Shown here: positions 7,202 to 14,341 of the stretch, in pieces
How positions within the stretch are numbered: the first letter of the stretch is position 1
How the letters are laid out: each line of letters opens with the position of its first letter
Source: Sphingomonas sp.
GTDB taxonomy: Bacteria > Pseudomonadota > Alphaproteobacteria > Sphingomonadales > Sphingomonadaceae
Length of the DNA: 20,753 nucleotides
Direction: 5' to 3'
NCBI GenBank assembly: GCA_021154945.1
Contig: JAJNQF010000125.1
Span: 1-20,753, forward strand
The notes under the pieces: generated by a model
What the model saw: the letters and a program-made list of their open reading frames with translations, nothing else
Told to the model about the DNA's origin: nothing
Databases searched by the model: none
Translations under genes and position numbers: made by a program

Positions 7202-7240
7202 CCCCGCCCGTCCGTGCGACACTCTCGTATCCGGGCGGGG
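7202..7240. repeat. Stem-loop repeat copy 2
   Basis: CCCCGCCCG (7202-7210) and CGGGCGGGG (7232-7240) form a perfect 9-bp stem, again with a 21-nt loop. It shares CCCCGC, then two pyrimidines, then GTCCGTGYGAC and a GCGGGGCG right arm with the copy about 115 bp to the left. The similarity is directly visible; its function is unknown. Confidence 0.5.
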
Positions 7241-7400
7241 CGCCGAGGATGCTGCAACTGTCGAGCCGCGCATCGCTGATGACAAGCTAGCAGGTGATCG
7301 CCCTGAGAAAAGCACCACCCATCACGCCAGCGGCTCGGTTGGTCCGATATTGGCCGGTAGTTCGATATTCCCGAGCGAGGCGACCCGAACGCGGCGTTTC

Positions 7401-7408
7401 GCTATAGG
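7401..7408 (+). promoter_or_regulatory. Possible -10 element just before the GST gene
   Basis: GCTATAGG resembles the alphaproteobacterial -10 GCTANAWC and ends 7 nt before the ATG at 7416, so a transcript from it would be leaderless or nearly so. No good -35 (TTGAC) is seen at the expected distance, which weakens the call. Confidence 0.25.
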
Positions 7409-7415
7409 CGGGTGC

Positions 7416-8060
7416 ATGGCGCCTATCCTCTACAGCTTCCGTCGCTGCCCCTATGCGATGCGGGCGCGGCTTGCGATCGTGGCGAACGGCCGCTCGGTCG
7501 AACTGCGCGAGATCGTCCTGCGCGCCAAGCCGGCGGCGATGCTCCAGGTTTCGCCCAAGGGGACGGTGCCGGTGCTGGTGATGCCGGACGGCTCGGTGAT
7601 CGACGAGAGCCTCGATATCATGCGCTGGGCCGGAGCGGACACGGACGACGGGTGGCCGACCGACGCCGACGCGGCGCTGATCGCGACCAATGACGGCGCC
7701 TTCAAACACCATCTCGACCGGTACAAATATGCCGATCGCCACGGCGTCGATCCGGTCGAGCACCGGGACGCCGCGACGGTCCTGCTGCGCGCGCTGGAAG
7801 AGCGGTTGCGAGATACCGGCAGTCTGGGGGAGCATCCGCGCGCCGGTCGGCAGTCGATGACCGATCTCGCGATCATGCCGTTCGTCCGACAGTTTGCGCA
7901 AACCGACCGCCCCTATTTCGACGGACTGCCGTTCGAGCGGCTTCACGCCTGGCTGGCGAGGCACCTGGCATCCGCGCTGTTTGCCCGGATCATGATACGC
8001 CCGGTGCCCTGGCAGCCGGACGATCCCCCGATCCTGTTTCCGGCGACCGACACGGAGTAA
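7416..8060 (+). CDS. Glutathione S-transferase family protein
   Basis: The 214-residue protein opens with a thioredoxin-fold N-terminal domain: ILYSFRRCPYAMRARLAI with CPYA at 11-14, then SPKGTVPVLVMPDGSVIDESLDIMRWA, which holds the cis-Pro and the glutathione-binding E-S pattern of GSTs. The C-terminal half is the helical GST domain (TDLAIMPFVRQFA, then a hydrophobic WLARHL segment). The N-terminal cysteine suggests the thiol-transferase or glutathionyl-reductase side of the family (beta/omega-like), not a Tyr/Ser enzyme; the substrate is unknown. The ATG at 7416 is chosen because the family starts at the first beta strand; the frame is open upstream to 7185 but carries nothing domain-like. 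Shine-Dalgarno sequence is weak. Confidence 0.85.
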   Translation: MAPILYSFRRCPYAMRARLAIVANGRSVELREIVLRAKPAAMLQVSPKGTVPVLVMPDGSVIDESLDIMRWAGADTDDGWPTDADAALIATNDGAFKHHLDRYKYADRHGVDPVEHRDAATVLLRALEERLRDTGSLGEHPRAGRQSMTDLAIMPFVRQFAQTDRPYFDGLPFERLHAWLARHLASALFARIMIRPVPWQPDDPPILFPATDTE

Positions 8061-8095
8061 GGGACCACGGTCAACCCGCGGCCCCCCTGCCCTCC

Positions 8096-10507
8096 TCAGA
8101 ACCCTACGCTGATCGTCCCGAACACCTGGCGAGGTGCCAACGGGAACTGGTTGAAGGTGCCGCTCGCCGCGCCGATGCTAAGCGTCGAGGCGGCGCGCTT
8201 GTTGGTGATGTTGGTGAGGTTGAGGCTGACCGTCGCGGTCTTGACGATCTCCCCTTCCGACAGCGGCACGCGCGCGGCGATGCGGCCCGACAGAGTGAAG
8301 TAGGCCGGTACCGACAGGTCGTTGGTATAGGTTGCGAACCGCTTGCCGATATAGTCGCCGACCAGCTGTGCGTCGAAGATCCCGTAATTGGCCGAGGCGA
8401 CGAACTTGTTGAGCCAGTCGGGGCTGCCCGGTACCTTCTTGCCGGCGGTCGCGACCGTGGACGTCCCGCTGATGTAATCCTCCTCGTAGCGCGAGTTGTT
8501 GTACGACAGCGCGTCGTAGAACGAGAAGTGCGGGCCGAACCGGACCGTGCCGGCGACGTCGAACCCGTCGGTCTTCACCGCGCCGACATTCTGGAGGATC
8601 GCCGCGCCGCTGACGACCGCGGTGACCACCGGCGTCGGGCTGATGCCGAGCAGGCGGTTGCTGAAATCGACGTGATAGACGCTGATCTGCCCCTCGAACC
8701 CGGTGATCGGGCCGAGGTTCACCGCATGGTGCGAGCGCAGTCCGGCTTCGTAGGTCCAGCTCGTCTCGGGCTCCACGTCCTGTTTGAACAGGTCGAACGC
8801 CGCCTGGCTGCCGAGCGCGAACGGCGACAGGCCGGCAGCGGCGCTGGTCTGGAACTGGCGGATGTTCTTCTGGACGTTGACGAACAGCTGCTCGGTGTCG
8901 GTGGCATCCCACAGCGCACCGAGCTGGGGCAGGAAGTATTTGTGCGTGTCGATCTTGCCGACCGGCAGCGCGACCGACCCGGTGAACGAGCCCGGGATCG
9001 GCTGCACGGGCACGCGCTGCGACGCGTTCTGGAACGTGCTCTTGACGCCGCCCTGGATCGTCAGCGTCGGCAGCAGCTTCCAGCTGTCCTGGATATGCGC
9101 CTGGTATTCGTCGACGCGCACTTCGCTGTGATACTGCGTGATCAGCGGGGTCAGATTGTCGTTCGGGCGCTGGTAGGGCGTGGTCGGGTTGTTGACCGGG
9201 AACGGATACCAGCGACGATAGGCGGACGAGCTCTGATGCTCGTACCAGGCGCCGAATTCGATGTGATGCGCGCCGAGATCGATGCCGACGCTCGAGACCA
9301 AGCCGCCGCGATCGATCCGGTATTCGGTGGTGCGCGTGGCGAGGCCTGAGCCGCCGAACACCTGCGTCAGGTTCTGACCGGGATAATAGAACGAGAACAG
9401 CTTGGGGAGGCCGGCGACGTCGATCGGGCCGCCAATGACGCCGACGCCGTCGTTATGGTGGTAATAGGCCTGGTTCGAGAAGGTGACCGTGTCGCTGACG
9501 TTCCAGTCGTATTTGACGTAGCCGAGATAATCGGTGCGCGCCGCGACGCCGTAGTAGTTGCGGTAGTTCGACCCGTCCGCCTTGTAGGCGCCGGAGTTCA
9601 GATAGGTCAGCATCTCGTTGAAATTGGGGTAGACCAACGGGCGGACGTACGGCGCGGTCGCTTGCGTCGCGGTTGTGATGACGGTCGAATCCTCGTTCGG
9701 CTCGGTCTTGTCCGAATAGGCCGCGTAGAGCGTCAGCTTGCCGTTCGAGTCATCGTGGACGAACTTGGCATTGGCCTGATAGCCGCCCTGGATTCCGTTG
9801 AAATCCCACGCCTTCGCCTTCTGGCGCGAGCCCGAGATGTAGAAGCTGTTGCCGTTGCCGAATGTGCCGCTGTCGATCCGCGCGAACAGGCGCGAGGTCG
9901 AGTTGCTGCCGAGCGTCTGGTCGACCTGGACGCCGAGATACTTGCGCGGATCGCTCGAGAAGGTGTCGATCGTGCCACCGAGGTTGCTGGTTGACGCGGT
10001 GCCGAGATCGCCGGCGCCACTGGCCAGCGTGACCCGCGAGACGTTTTCCGAGATGATCGCACGTTGCGGCGACAGGCCGTTGTAGTTGCCGTAATTCTGG
10101 TCGCCGAGCGGCAGACCGTCGAGCGTGTAGCCGAGCTGTTGCGCGTTGAAGCCATGGACGAACAGCGAGATGTTCTGTTCGTTATTGCCCCAGGGATCGG
10201 CGGTCAGGAAGGTGACGCCCGGCAGCGTCTGGAGCGCCTTCAGCGGGCTGACGCCGGGCAGAATCTTCTGCATGTCGACGCCGCTGATCTGCGCGACCGA
10301 GCGCGTGGCGGTGCCGGTGACGACGATTGCATCGTCCTGACCGGCGGGTGCCGTTGCCGGATCGGGTTCGGATACCGGCGCAGGCGAGCCGGGCTCGGCA
10401 TCCTTAGCTAGCAGCGACTGCGCCGTCGCAGCGACTGGTGCGCCGACCGCGACCAGGCCGACCGCGCCGCACAACAGCCGTGCGGCGGTACGAGAAAACA
10501 TCGTCAT
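8096..10507 (-). CDS. TonB-dependent outer-membrane receptor
   Basis: This is a full-length 803-residue receptor. It has a signal peptide ending at about ATAQ (residue 30), an Ala/Pro-rich linker, a TonB-box-like DAIVVTGTATRS at 59-70, and a plug domain (LQTLPGVTFLTADPWGNNEQNISLFVHGFN and TLDGLPLGDQNYGNYNG regions). A long beta-barrel follows and ends in GTISVGF, with the terminal Phe expected for BAM insertion. It would import a large or scarce ligand across the outer membrane; the ligand is not evident. The start at 10507 has AGGGG 9 nt upstream, better placed than the second ATG two codons on. It follows the M3 peptidase gene on the same strand after 145 bp. Joint regulation or a peptide-related substrate is possible but not shown. 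Confidence 0.93.
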   Translation of the reverse strand: MTMFSRTAARLLCGAVGLVAVGAPVAATAQSLLAKDAEPGSPAPVSEPDPATAPAGQDDAIVVTGTATRSVAQISGVDMQKILPGVSPLKALQTLPGVTFLTADPWGNNEQNISLFVHGFNAQQLGYTLDGLPLGDQNYGNYNGLSPQRAIISENVSRVTLASGAGDLGTASTSNLGGTIDTFSSDPRKYLGVQVDQTLGSNSTSRLFARIDSGTFGNGNSFYISGSRQKAKAWDFNGIQGGYQANAKFVHDDSNGKLTLYAAYSDKTEPNEDSTVITTATQATAPYVRPLVYPNFNEMLTYLNSGAYKADGSNYRNYYGVAARTDYLGYVKYDWNVSDTVTFSNQAYYHHNDGVGVIGGPIDVAGLPKLFSFYYPGQNLTQVFGGSGLATRTTEYRIDRGGLVSSVGIDLGAHHIEFGAWYEHQSSSAYRRWYPFPVNNPTTPYQRPNDNLTPLITQYHSEVRVDEYQAHIQDSWKLLPTLTIQGGVKSTFQNASQRVPVQPIPGSFTGSVALPVGKIDTHKYFLPQLGALWDATDTEQLFVNVQKNIRQFQTSAAAGLSPFALGSQAAFDLFKQDVEPETSWTYEAGLRSHHAVNLGPITGFEGQISVYHVDFSNRLLGISPTPVVTAVVSGAAILQNVGAVKTDGFDVAGTVRFGPHFSFYDALSYNNSRYEEDYISGTSTVATAGKKVPGSPDWLNKFVASANYGIFDAQLVGDYIGKRFATYTNDLSVPAYFTLSGRIAARVPLSEGEIVKTATVSLNLTNITNKRAASTLSIGAASGTFNQFPLAPRQVFGTISVGF

Positions 10508-10526
10508 TCTTGAAAACCCCTAGCGA

Positions 10527-10538
10527 GATCGTTCGATC
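10527..10538. promoter_or_regulatory. Small dyad upstream of the receptor gene
   Basis: GATCG-TT-CGATC is a perfect 5-bp inverted repeat 20-31 nt upstream of the receptor start codon. It could be an operator or a leader hairpin. It may also be chance, since GATCG is common in this DNA. Confidence 0.2.
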
Positions 10539-10609
10539 GTCACTCCCGGGGCTGCGCCTATTACGCCTGCGAGACAGTCGGATGACCGTTGCGCTACAGA
10601 ATTAATATG

Positions 10610-10641
10610 GTGCGGTGCAGCGACCGAAAGGGCCGCCGCAC
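10610..10641 (-). terminator. Hairpin after the M3 peptidase gene
   Basis: GTGCGG (10610-10615) and CCGCAC (10636-10641) pair, with a second inner stem (CGACC with GGCCG, one G-T pair) around a 5-nt loop. It begins 11 nt beyond the peptidase stop and is followed in minus-strand direction by the A/T-rich CATATTAATTCTG instead of a clean T-run. It is a plausible terminator separating the peptidase from the receptor gene. Confidence 0.45.
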
Positions 10642-10652
10642 CGCCGCCAGCG

Positions 10653-12788
10653 CTACTTCGCGGTCGCCGTCAGGCCGCGATCTTCGAGCATCGGACCGAT
10701 GTCGGGGTCCTTGCCGTAGAACGCCTTGAACATCGGCGCATAGTCTTGGGTATGGCCCTTCGACAGGATCATGTCGCGGAAGCGCTGGCCGTTCGCGCGC
10801 GTCAGGCCGCCATGCGCCATGAACCACGCATAGGCATCGTTATCGAGCATCTGCGTCCACAGATACGCATAGTATCCCGCGGCATAGCCGCCCGCCCAGA
10901 TGTGCGCAAAATAGCTGGTGCGATAGCGCGGCGGCACGTCCTTCGTGTCGAGCCCCATCGAGTTGAGCGACTTGGTCTCGAACGCGTCGACATCCTGCGG
11001 CCCCGCCGAGGCCGGCAGCGAATGCCAGTCCTGATCGAGCGTCGCCGCCGCGACCAGTTCGCCCAGTTCATAGCCCTGGTTGAACTTCGCCGCGTTCTTG
11101 ATCTTCGTGACGAGCGCCTGCGGCATCACCGAACCGGTGCGGTAATCCTTGGCATAGTTCGCGAAAACCTTCGGATCGAGCGCCCAATGCTCGTTGAACT
11201 GCGAGGGGAACTCGACCCAGTCGCGCGCGGTGTTGGTGCCCGAGACCAGCGGATAGGTCTGGTTCGCGAACAGCCCGTGCAGCGCATGGCCGAACTCGTG
11301 GAACATCGTCGTCACGTCGTCGAACGTGATCAGCGCAGGCTGGCCCGGCGCGGGCTTGGTGAAGTTGGCGACATTGTAGACGACCGGCTTGGTCTTCAGC
11401 AGCTTCGACTGGCCGACGAAGTTCGACATCCATGCGCCGCCCGCCTTGTTGTCGCGCTTCCAGTAATCGAAATACATCAGGCCGAGCTCGGAGCCGTCCT
11501 TGTCGAACACCGTGAACACGCGGATGTCCGGCTGGTAGGTCGGGATGTCGCGGCGTTCCTTGAAGGTGACGCCGTAGAGCTGGTTGGCGGCGAAGAATAC
11601 GCCGTCGGTCAACACGCGACTGATCTCGAAATACGGCTTCAGCTCGTTCTGGTCGAGGTCGTACTTGGCTTTCCGCACCTTGTCCGAATAGAAATCCCAG
11701 TCGGACGGTGCGAGCGGGAACGAGGCGCCGGTCGCGTTTATCGTCTTCTGCAACTCGGCGGCTTCGCGACGCTGTTCGGCCGCCGTCGCGGGGACAAGCT
11801 GCGTCATGAAGCCCTTTGCCGCTGCCGGGGTTTTCGCCATCTGGTCGTATAGCGAATAAGCGGCATAGTTGGGATAGCCGAGCAACTGCGCCTTCTGCGC
11901 GCGCAACTGCGCGATCTTCTGGATCAGCGCGCGCGTATCGTTGGCGTCGCCGCGCTGCGACCGGTTCCAGCTCTTCTCGAACAGCGCCGCGCGGGTTGCG
12001 CGATCTGAGAGCGAGGCGAGCGCGGGCTGCTGCGTCGTGTTCTGGAGCGACAGGACGTATTTGCCGGGCATCCCCCGCTCCTTCGCGCCTTGCGCCGCCG
12101 CGGCGATCTCGGCGTCGCTGAGACCGGCGAGCTTGGCCTTGTCGTCGACCACCAGCGCGCCTGCCTTGGTCCCGGCGAGCAGCTTCTGCTGGAAGTCGGT
12201 GGTCGCGGTCGAGATCTGCGTGTTGAGCAACCGCAGCTTGGCCTTGTCGGCATCGTTCAACTGCGCGCCGGCGTGGAGGAAATCACTGTGGTAGATTTCC
12301 AGCACCTGCTTCTGTTCGGCGTCGAGACCGAGCGAATCCTTCTTCGCGTACAGCGCCTGGACGCGCGCGAAGAGCTTCGGGTCGAGGTAGATCGCGTCGC
12401 TGTGCTGGGCGAGCTTTGGTGCCTCGATGCTGCGGACCTTGTCGAGCGCATCGTTGGTGTTCGCCTGCGACACGCCGAAGAACGCCTGGCTGGCGCGGTC
12501 GAGCGTCCTGCCGGAGCGCTCCATCGCCTCGATCGTGTTGGCGAAGGTCGGTGCCGCGGGGTTGTTCGCGATCGCCTTCATCTCGGCGATCTGTTCCGCC
12601 ATGCCCTGTTCCAGCGCGGGCTGGTAATCGGCGTCGGTGATCTGGTCGAAACGCGGCGCCTGGAACGGCAGCGTGCTGGGGACGGTCAGCGGATTGACGC
12701 GGCCGGTATTCGGCGCCGCCTGCGCGGTGTTGGAGGTTGCGAGGACGAAGAGGAACGCGGCGGAACGAAGCAGGCTGGAACGCGGCAT
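10653..12788 (-). CDS. dcp: Secreted M3-family metallopeptidase (peptidyl-dipeptidase Dcp-like)
   Basis: The 711-residue zinc peptidase has an N-terminal signal peptide (cleavage near TAQA-A, residue 24), so it probably acts in the periplasm. The gluzincin site is HEFGH at 497-501, with the third ligand Glu526 in DWVEFPSQ, exactly 28 residues after the catalytic Glu498 as in Dcp. The late FAHIWAGGYAAGYYAYLW segment (627-644) carries the His/Tyr cluster that binds substrate in M3 enzymes. The N-terminus (NPLTVPSTLPFQAPRFDQI) is more like Dcp than oligopeptidase A (PrlC). Dcp removes C-terminal dipeptides from peptides. The start at 12788 has only a weak GTGAG upstream. It is divergent from the small acidic gene at 12933 and upstream of the receptor at 10507. 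Confidence 0.88.
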   Translation of the reverse strand: MPRSSLLRSAAFLFVLATSNTAQAAPNTGRVNPLTVPSTLPFQAPRFDQITDADYQPALEQGMAEQIAEMKAIANNPAAPTFANTIEAMERSGRTLDRASQAFFGVSQANTNDALDKVRSIEAPKLAQHSDAIYLDPKLFARVQALYAKKDSLGLDAEQKQVLEIYHSDFLHAGAQLNDADKAKLRLLNTQISTATTDFQQKLLAGTKAGALVVDDKAKLAGLSDAEIAAAAQGAKERGMPGKYVLSLQNTTQQPALASLSDRATRAALFEKSWNRSQRGDANDTRALIQKIAQLRAQKAQLLGYPNYAAYSLYDQMAKTPAAAKGFMTQLVPATAAEQRREAAELQKTINATGASFPLAPSDWDFYSDKVRKAKYDLDQNELKPYFEISRVLTDGVFFAANQLYGVTFKERRDIPTYQPDIRVFTVFDKDGSELGLMYFDYWKRDNKAGGAWMSNFVGQSKLLKTKPVVYNVANFTKPAPGQPALITFDDVTTMFHEFGHALHGLFANQTYPLVSGTNTARDWVEFPSQFNEHWALDPKVFANYAKDYRTGSVMPQALVTKIKNAAKFNQGYELGELVAAATLDQDWHSLPASAGPQDVDAFETKSLNSMGLDTKDVPPRYRTSYFAHIWAGGYAAGYYAYLWTQMLDNDAYAWFMAHGGLTRANGQRFRDMILSKGHTQDYAPMFKAFYGKDPDIGPMLEDRGLTATAK

Positions 12789-12932
12789 GGGAGACTCACA
12801 ATGACAGGAGTGATGTCCCTATAAATGCCCTCGCCGGTCCCTCGTGACAATCCATGTGCAAACCGCCGGGTTGAGCGCTTGCGCTGCCGCGCGTGCGCAG
12901 GCAGTAGGCGGTCAAACCCCAGGAGTTCGAAC

Positions 12933-13202
12933 ATGGCAAATACCCTTGAAATCGATCAGGCGAGCGTCGTCGACAACGACATCCAGAAGCAGATCGAATT
13001 TTCCGGCGAGTTCGACGGCGACGAGTATGAGTTCGCGGTCAAGTACGCGGTTCTGAAGGAACTCAGCGGCGACGAGCCCGAGGACGACGGCATCGAGCTG
13101 TTCAATCGCTTCAACGACGATATCGTCGACGCCTGCCTCGCAGCGATCGAGCGCAAGCCGAACGCGACGACGATCGTCGTCGACGAAGACGATCTGGAAT
13201 AG
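12933..13202 (+). CDS. Small acidic hypothetical protein, weakly DUF1488-like
   Basis: The 89-residue protein is strongly acidic (Asp/Glu-rich runs at about 14-28, 46-52 and DEDDLE at the end) with no signal peptide or membrane segment. The pattern IEFSGEFDGDEYEFAVKYAVLKEL followed by a helical FNDDIVDACLAAIERKP recalls DUF1488-type proteins, but this is from memory and weak. The start is secure: AGGAG at 12921-12925 lies 7 nt before the ATG. Upstream is a dyad AGCGC-TT-GCGCT (12874-12885). It stands alone on its strand, divergent from the M3 peptidase, and ends at a strong hairpin. Its function is unknown. Confidence 0.8.
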   Translation: MANTLEIDQASVVDNDIQKQIEFSGEFDGDEYEFAVKYAVLKELSGDEPEDDGIELFNRFNDDIVDACLAAIERKPNATTIVVDEDDLE

Positions 13203-13220
13203 TCTGGAATACGCAGAACC

Positions 13221-13261
13221 GGGAGAGCGACGGAAGGGCCTTTGCCATCCGTCGCTCTCCC
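13221..13261. terminator. Strong bidirectional-type hairpin between two convergent small genes
   Basis: GGGAGAGCGACGGA (13221-13234) and TCCGTCGCTCTCCC (13248-13261) form a perfect 14-bp stem. The 13-nt loop can itself pair as GGC-CTTT-GCC. It begins 18 nt after the stop of the plus-strand gene and faces the minus-strand gene ending at 13306. There is no U-tract on either side. It is the strongest hairpin I found in the window and very likely ends transcription or protects 3' ends. Confidence 0.65.
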
Positions 13262-13305
13262 TGCGCACTGGTCGTTGGAACGGCAGGTGGACCGACCTGC
13301 GGAGT

Positions 13306-13428
13306 TCAGTCGCCGGTCACGAACCGTCTGATACGGGTCGAGTAGCGGCTGCCTACGAGTAAGGTCACGCCGAACAGCATTGACGCCCCCCATATCGCCG
13401 CGATGGCGATAATGACGAATTTCACCAT
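13306..13428 (-). CDS. 40-residue single-helix membrane protein, hypothetical
   Basis: Reading the minus strand from the ATG at 13428 gives a 40-residue protein. It has one hydrophobic helix at about residues 4-26 (KFVIIAIAAIWGASMLFGV, then TLLVG). A basic tail follows, RYSTRIRRFVTGD. GGAG sits 7 nt upstream, an excellent start signal. The charge pattern (few positives at the N-terminus, five Arg/Lys-type residues after the helix) suggests an N-out, C-in orientation, though Lys3 makes this tentative. A small hairpin GCAGGT/ACCTGC (13283-13300) and then the 14-bp hairpin follow its stop. I do not recognise a family. Proteins of this kind often modulate a larger membrane complex, but no partner is indicated. 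Confidence 0.6.
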   Translation of the reverse strand: MVKFVIIAIAAIWGASMLFGVTLLVGSRYSTRIRRFVTGD

Positions 13429-13525
13429 GGTCGGACTCCGACGTTGTTTCAATAATTCGGTTTCGATGGCTGGCGATTACGACCGCCAAGACGGATATCT
13501 GCTGAACGGGATAGCAATCCGAGGT

Positions 13526-13539
13526 TCAGGTTAACCTGA
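13526..13539. promoter_or_regulatory. 14-bp perfect palindrome TCAGGTTAACCTGA
   Basis: This uninterrupted dyad lies 35-48 nt beyond the cobF stop and about 100 bp upstream of the 40-residue gene. It looks like a protein operator for the small gene. It could also fold as a weak 5-bp hairpin at the end of the cob operon, but without a T-run. Confidence 0.35.
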
Positions 13540-13573
13540 GTTTCCCGGTCGCACCTGCGTGATAGCGTCGCGC

Positions 13574-14341
13574 TCAGGTCGCTTTTGTCGCCGGGCGGCG
13601 GCGCAGGACGTAGATGTCCATGATCCAACCGTGCCGGTCGCGCAGCGCAGCGCGCGTCCGCACGATCTGCGGCCCGATGCGGTCGAGCGGACCCGCCAGC
13701 AGCGCTTGATGCGGCATGCCGAGATAGGCGCCCCACCAGATGTCGATCCCTTCCGGAACCAGGGCTTCGAACGCGCCGCCGCCATCGAGCATCACCGCGA
13801 CGGTATCGGCGCCGGTCGGCCACCCCCCTTCCCTCAGGCGGCGCCCGGTGGTGATCAGGACCGGCGCGCCCAGCGTATTCAGGGGGATCGCATGCGCCGC
13901 GGTCAGCACTTGCAGGCTGGTGATACCGGGCTCGACATGAACCCGTAGCGCGATCCCGTCGGCGCGCAGCCGGTCCGCGATGCGCAGCGTGCTGTCGTAC
14001 AGCGACGGATCGCCCCAGACGAGTAGCGCGAGACGCCCGCCGTCGGGCAGATGGGTTGCGATCTGAGTGGCCCAGGCTGCGGCGATCGCGTCGTGCCAGT
14101 CGTCGACGGCTTCCAGATACGGCGCGCGGGCGTCGCGTTTGGGGAGGTCGAACTCGACCACGCGGGTCGAGCCGGTCAGGACGTCGGCGCAGATCGTGCG
14201 GCGCAGATCGAGAAGGTCGGACTTCGCGTCGCCCTTGCGGGGGAGCAGGATCAGGTCGGCGGCGTTCATCGCGGTGATGGCGGCGCGCGTGAGGTGGTCG
14301 GGGTTGCCGGTGCCGATGCCGATCAGGTGGAGGTCGATCAT
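13574..14341 (-). CDS. cobF: Precorrin-6A synthase (deacetylating), CobF
   Basis: The 255-residue SAM-dependent tetrapyrrole methylase converts precorrin-5 to precorrin-6A (C1 methylation with loss of the acetyl fragment). CobF is specific to the aerobic B12 pathway. Visible family motifs are GIGTGNPDHL at 8-17, the VWGDPSLYDS SAM-site loop at 108-117 and VEPGITSLQ at 136-144. GTGNP in place of the usual GPGDP and the DPSLYDST loop fit CobF specifically. Its start overlaps the cobA stop by 4 bp (ATGA). It is the last gene of the minus-strand cob run; only the palindrome at 13526 lies beyond it, and no clear intrinsic terminator was seen. Confidence 0.93.
   Translation of the reverse strand: MIDLHLIGIGTGNPDHLTRAAITAMNAADLILLPRKGDAKSDLLDLRRTICADVLTGSTRVVEFDLPKRDARAPYLEAVDDWHDAIAAAWATQIATHLPDGGRLALLVWGDPSLYDSTLRIADRLRADGIALRVHVEPGITSLQVLTAAHAIPLNTLGAPVLITTGRRLREGGWPTGADTVAVMLDGGGAFEALVPEGIDIWWGAYLGMPHQALLAGPLDRIGPQIVRTRAALRDRHGWIMDIYVLRRRPATKAT

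Larger units (their letters stand above)
6800..7415. other. 616-bp intergenic region without a convincing gene
   Basis: This region separates the divergent kinase and GST genes. Open frames exist on both strands but lack recognisable domains or good ribosome-binding sites, and their proteins are Arg-rich as expected of frame shadows in GC-rich DNA. The kinase side has small palindromes (6820-6834; CCGCCC-A-GGGCGG at 6841-6853), a GGCTT-GCGA-AAGCC hairpin with a GNRA loop (about 6882-6895) and a TGATACAACCA motif near 6971-6981 that could bind a regulator. ATTCGCG occurs twice (7050-7056, 7060-7066). Two related stem-loops lie at 7085-7125 and 7202-7240. Confidence 0.6.

Noticed and set aside
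7043..7318. Open frames of 64-78 codons on both strands in the intergenic gap
   Set aside because: They overlap each other and the stem-loop repeats, lack ribosome-binding sites and have no recognisable features.
10746..11852. 368-codon plus-strand open frame opposite the M3 peptidase
   Set aside because: Arg/Val-rich shadow of a gene with an intact zinc site on the other strand.
13429..13573. B12 riboswitch associated with the cob genes
   Set aside because: This gap is downstream of the operon and too short. No B12-box-like fold was seen here or before the receptor at 10507. The real operon leader is off the right edge.
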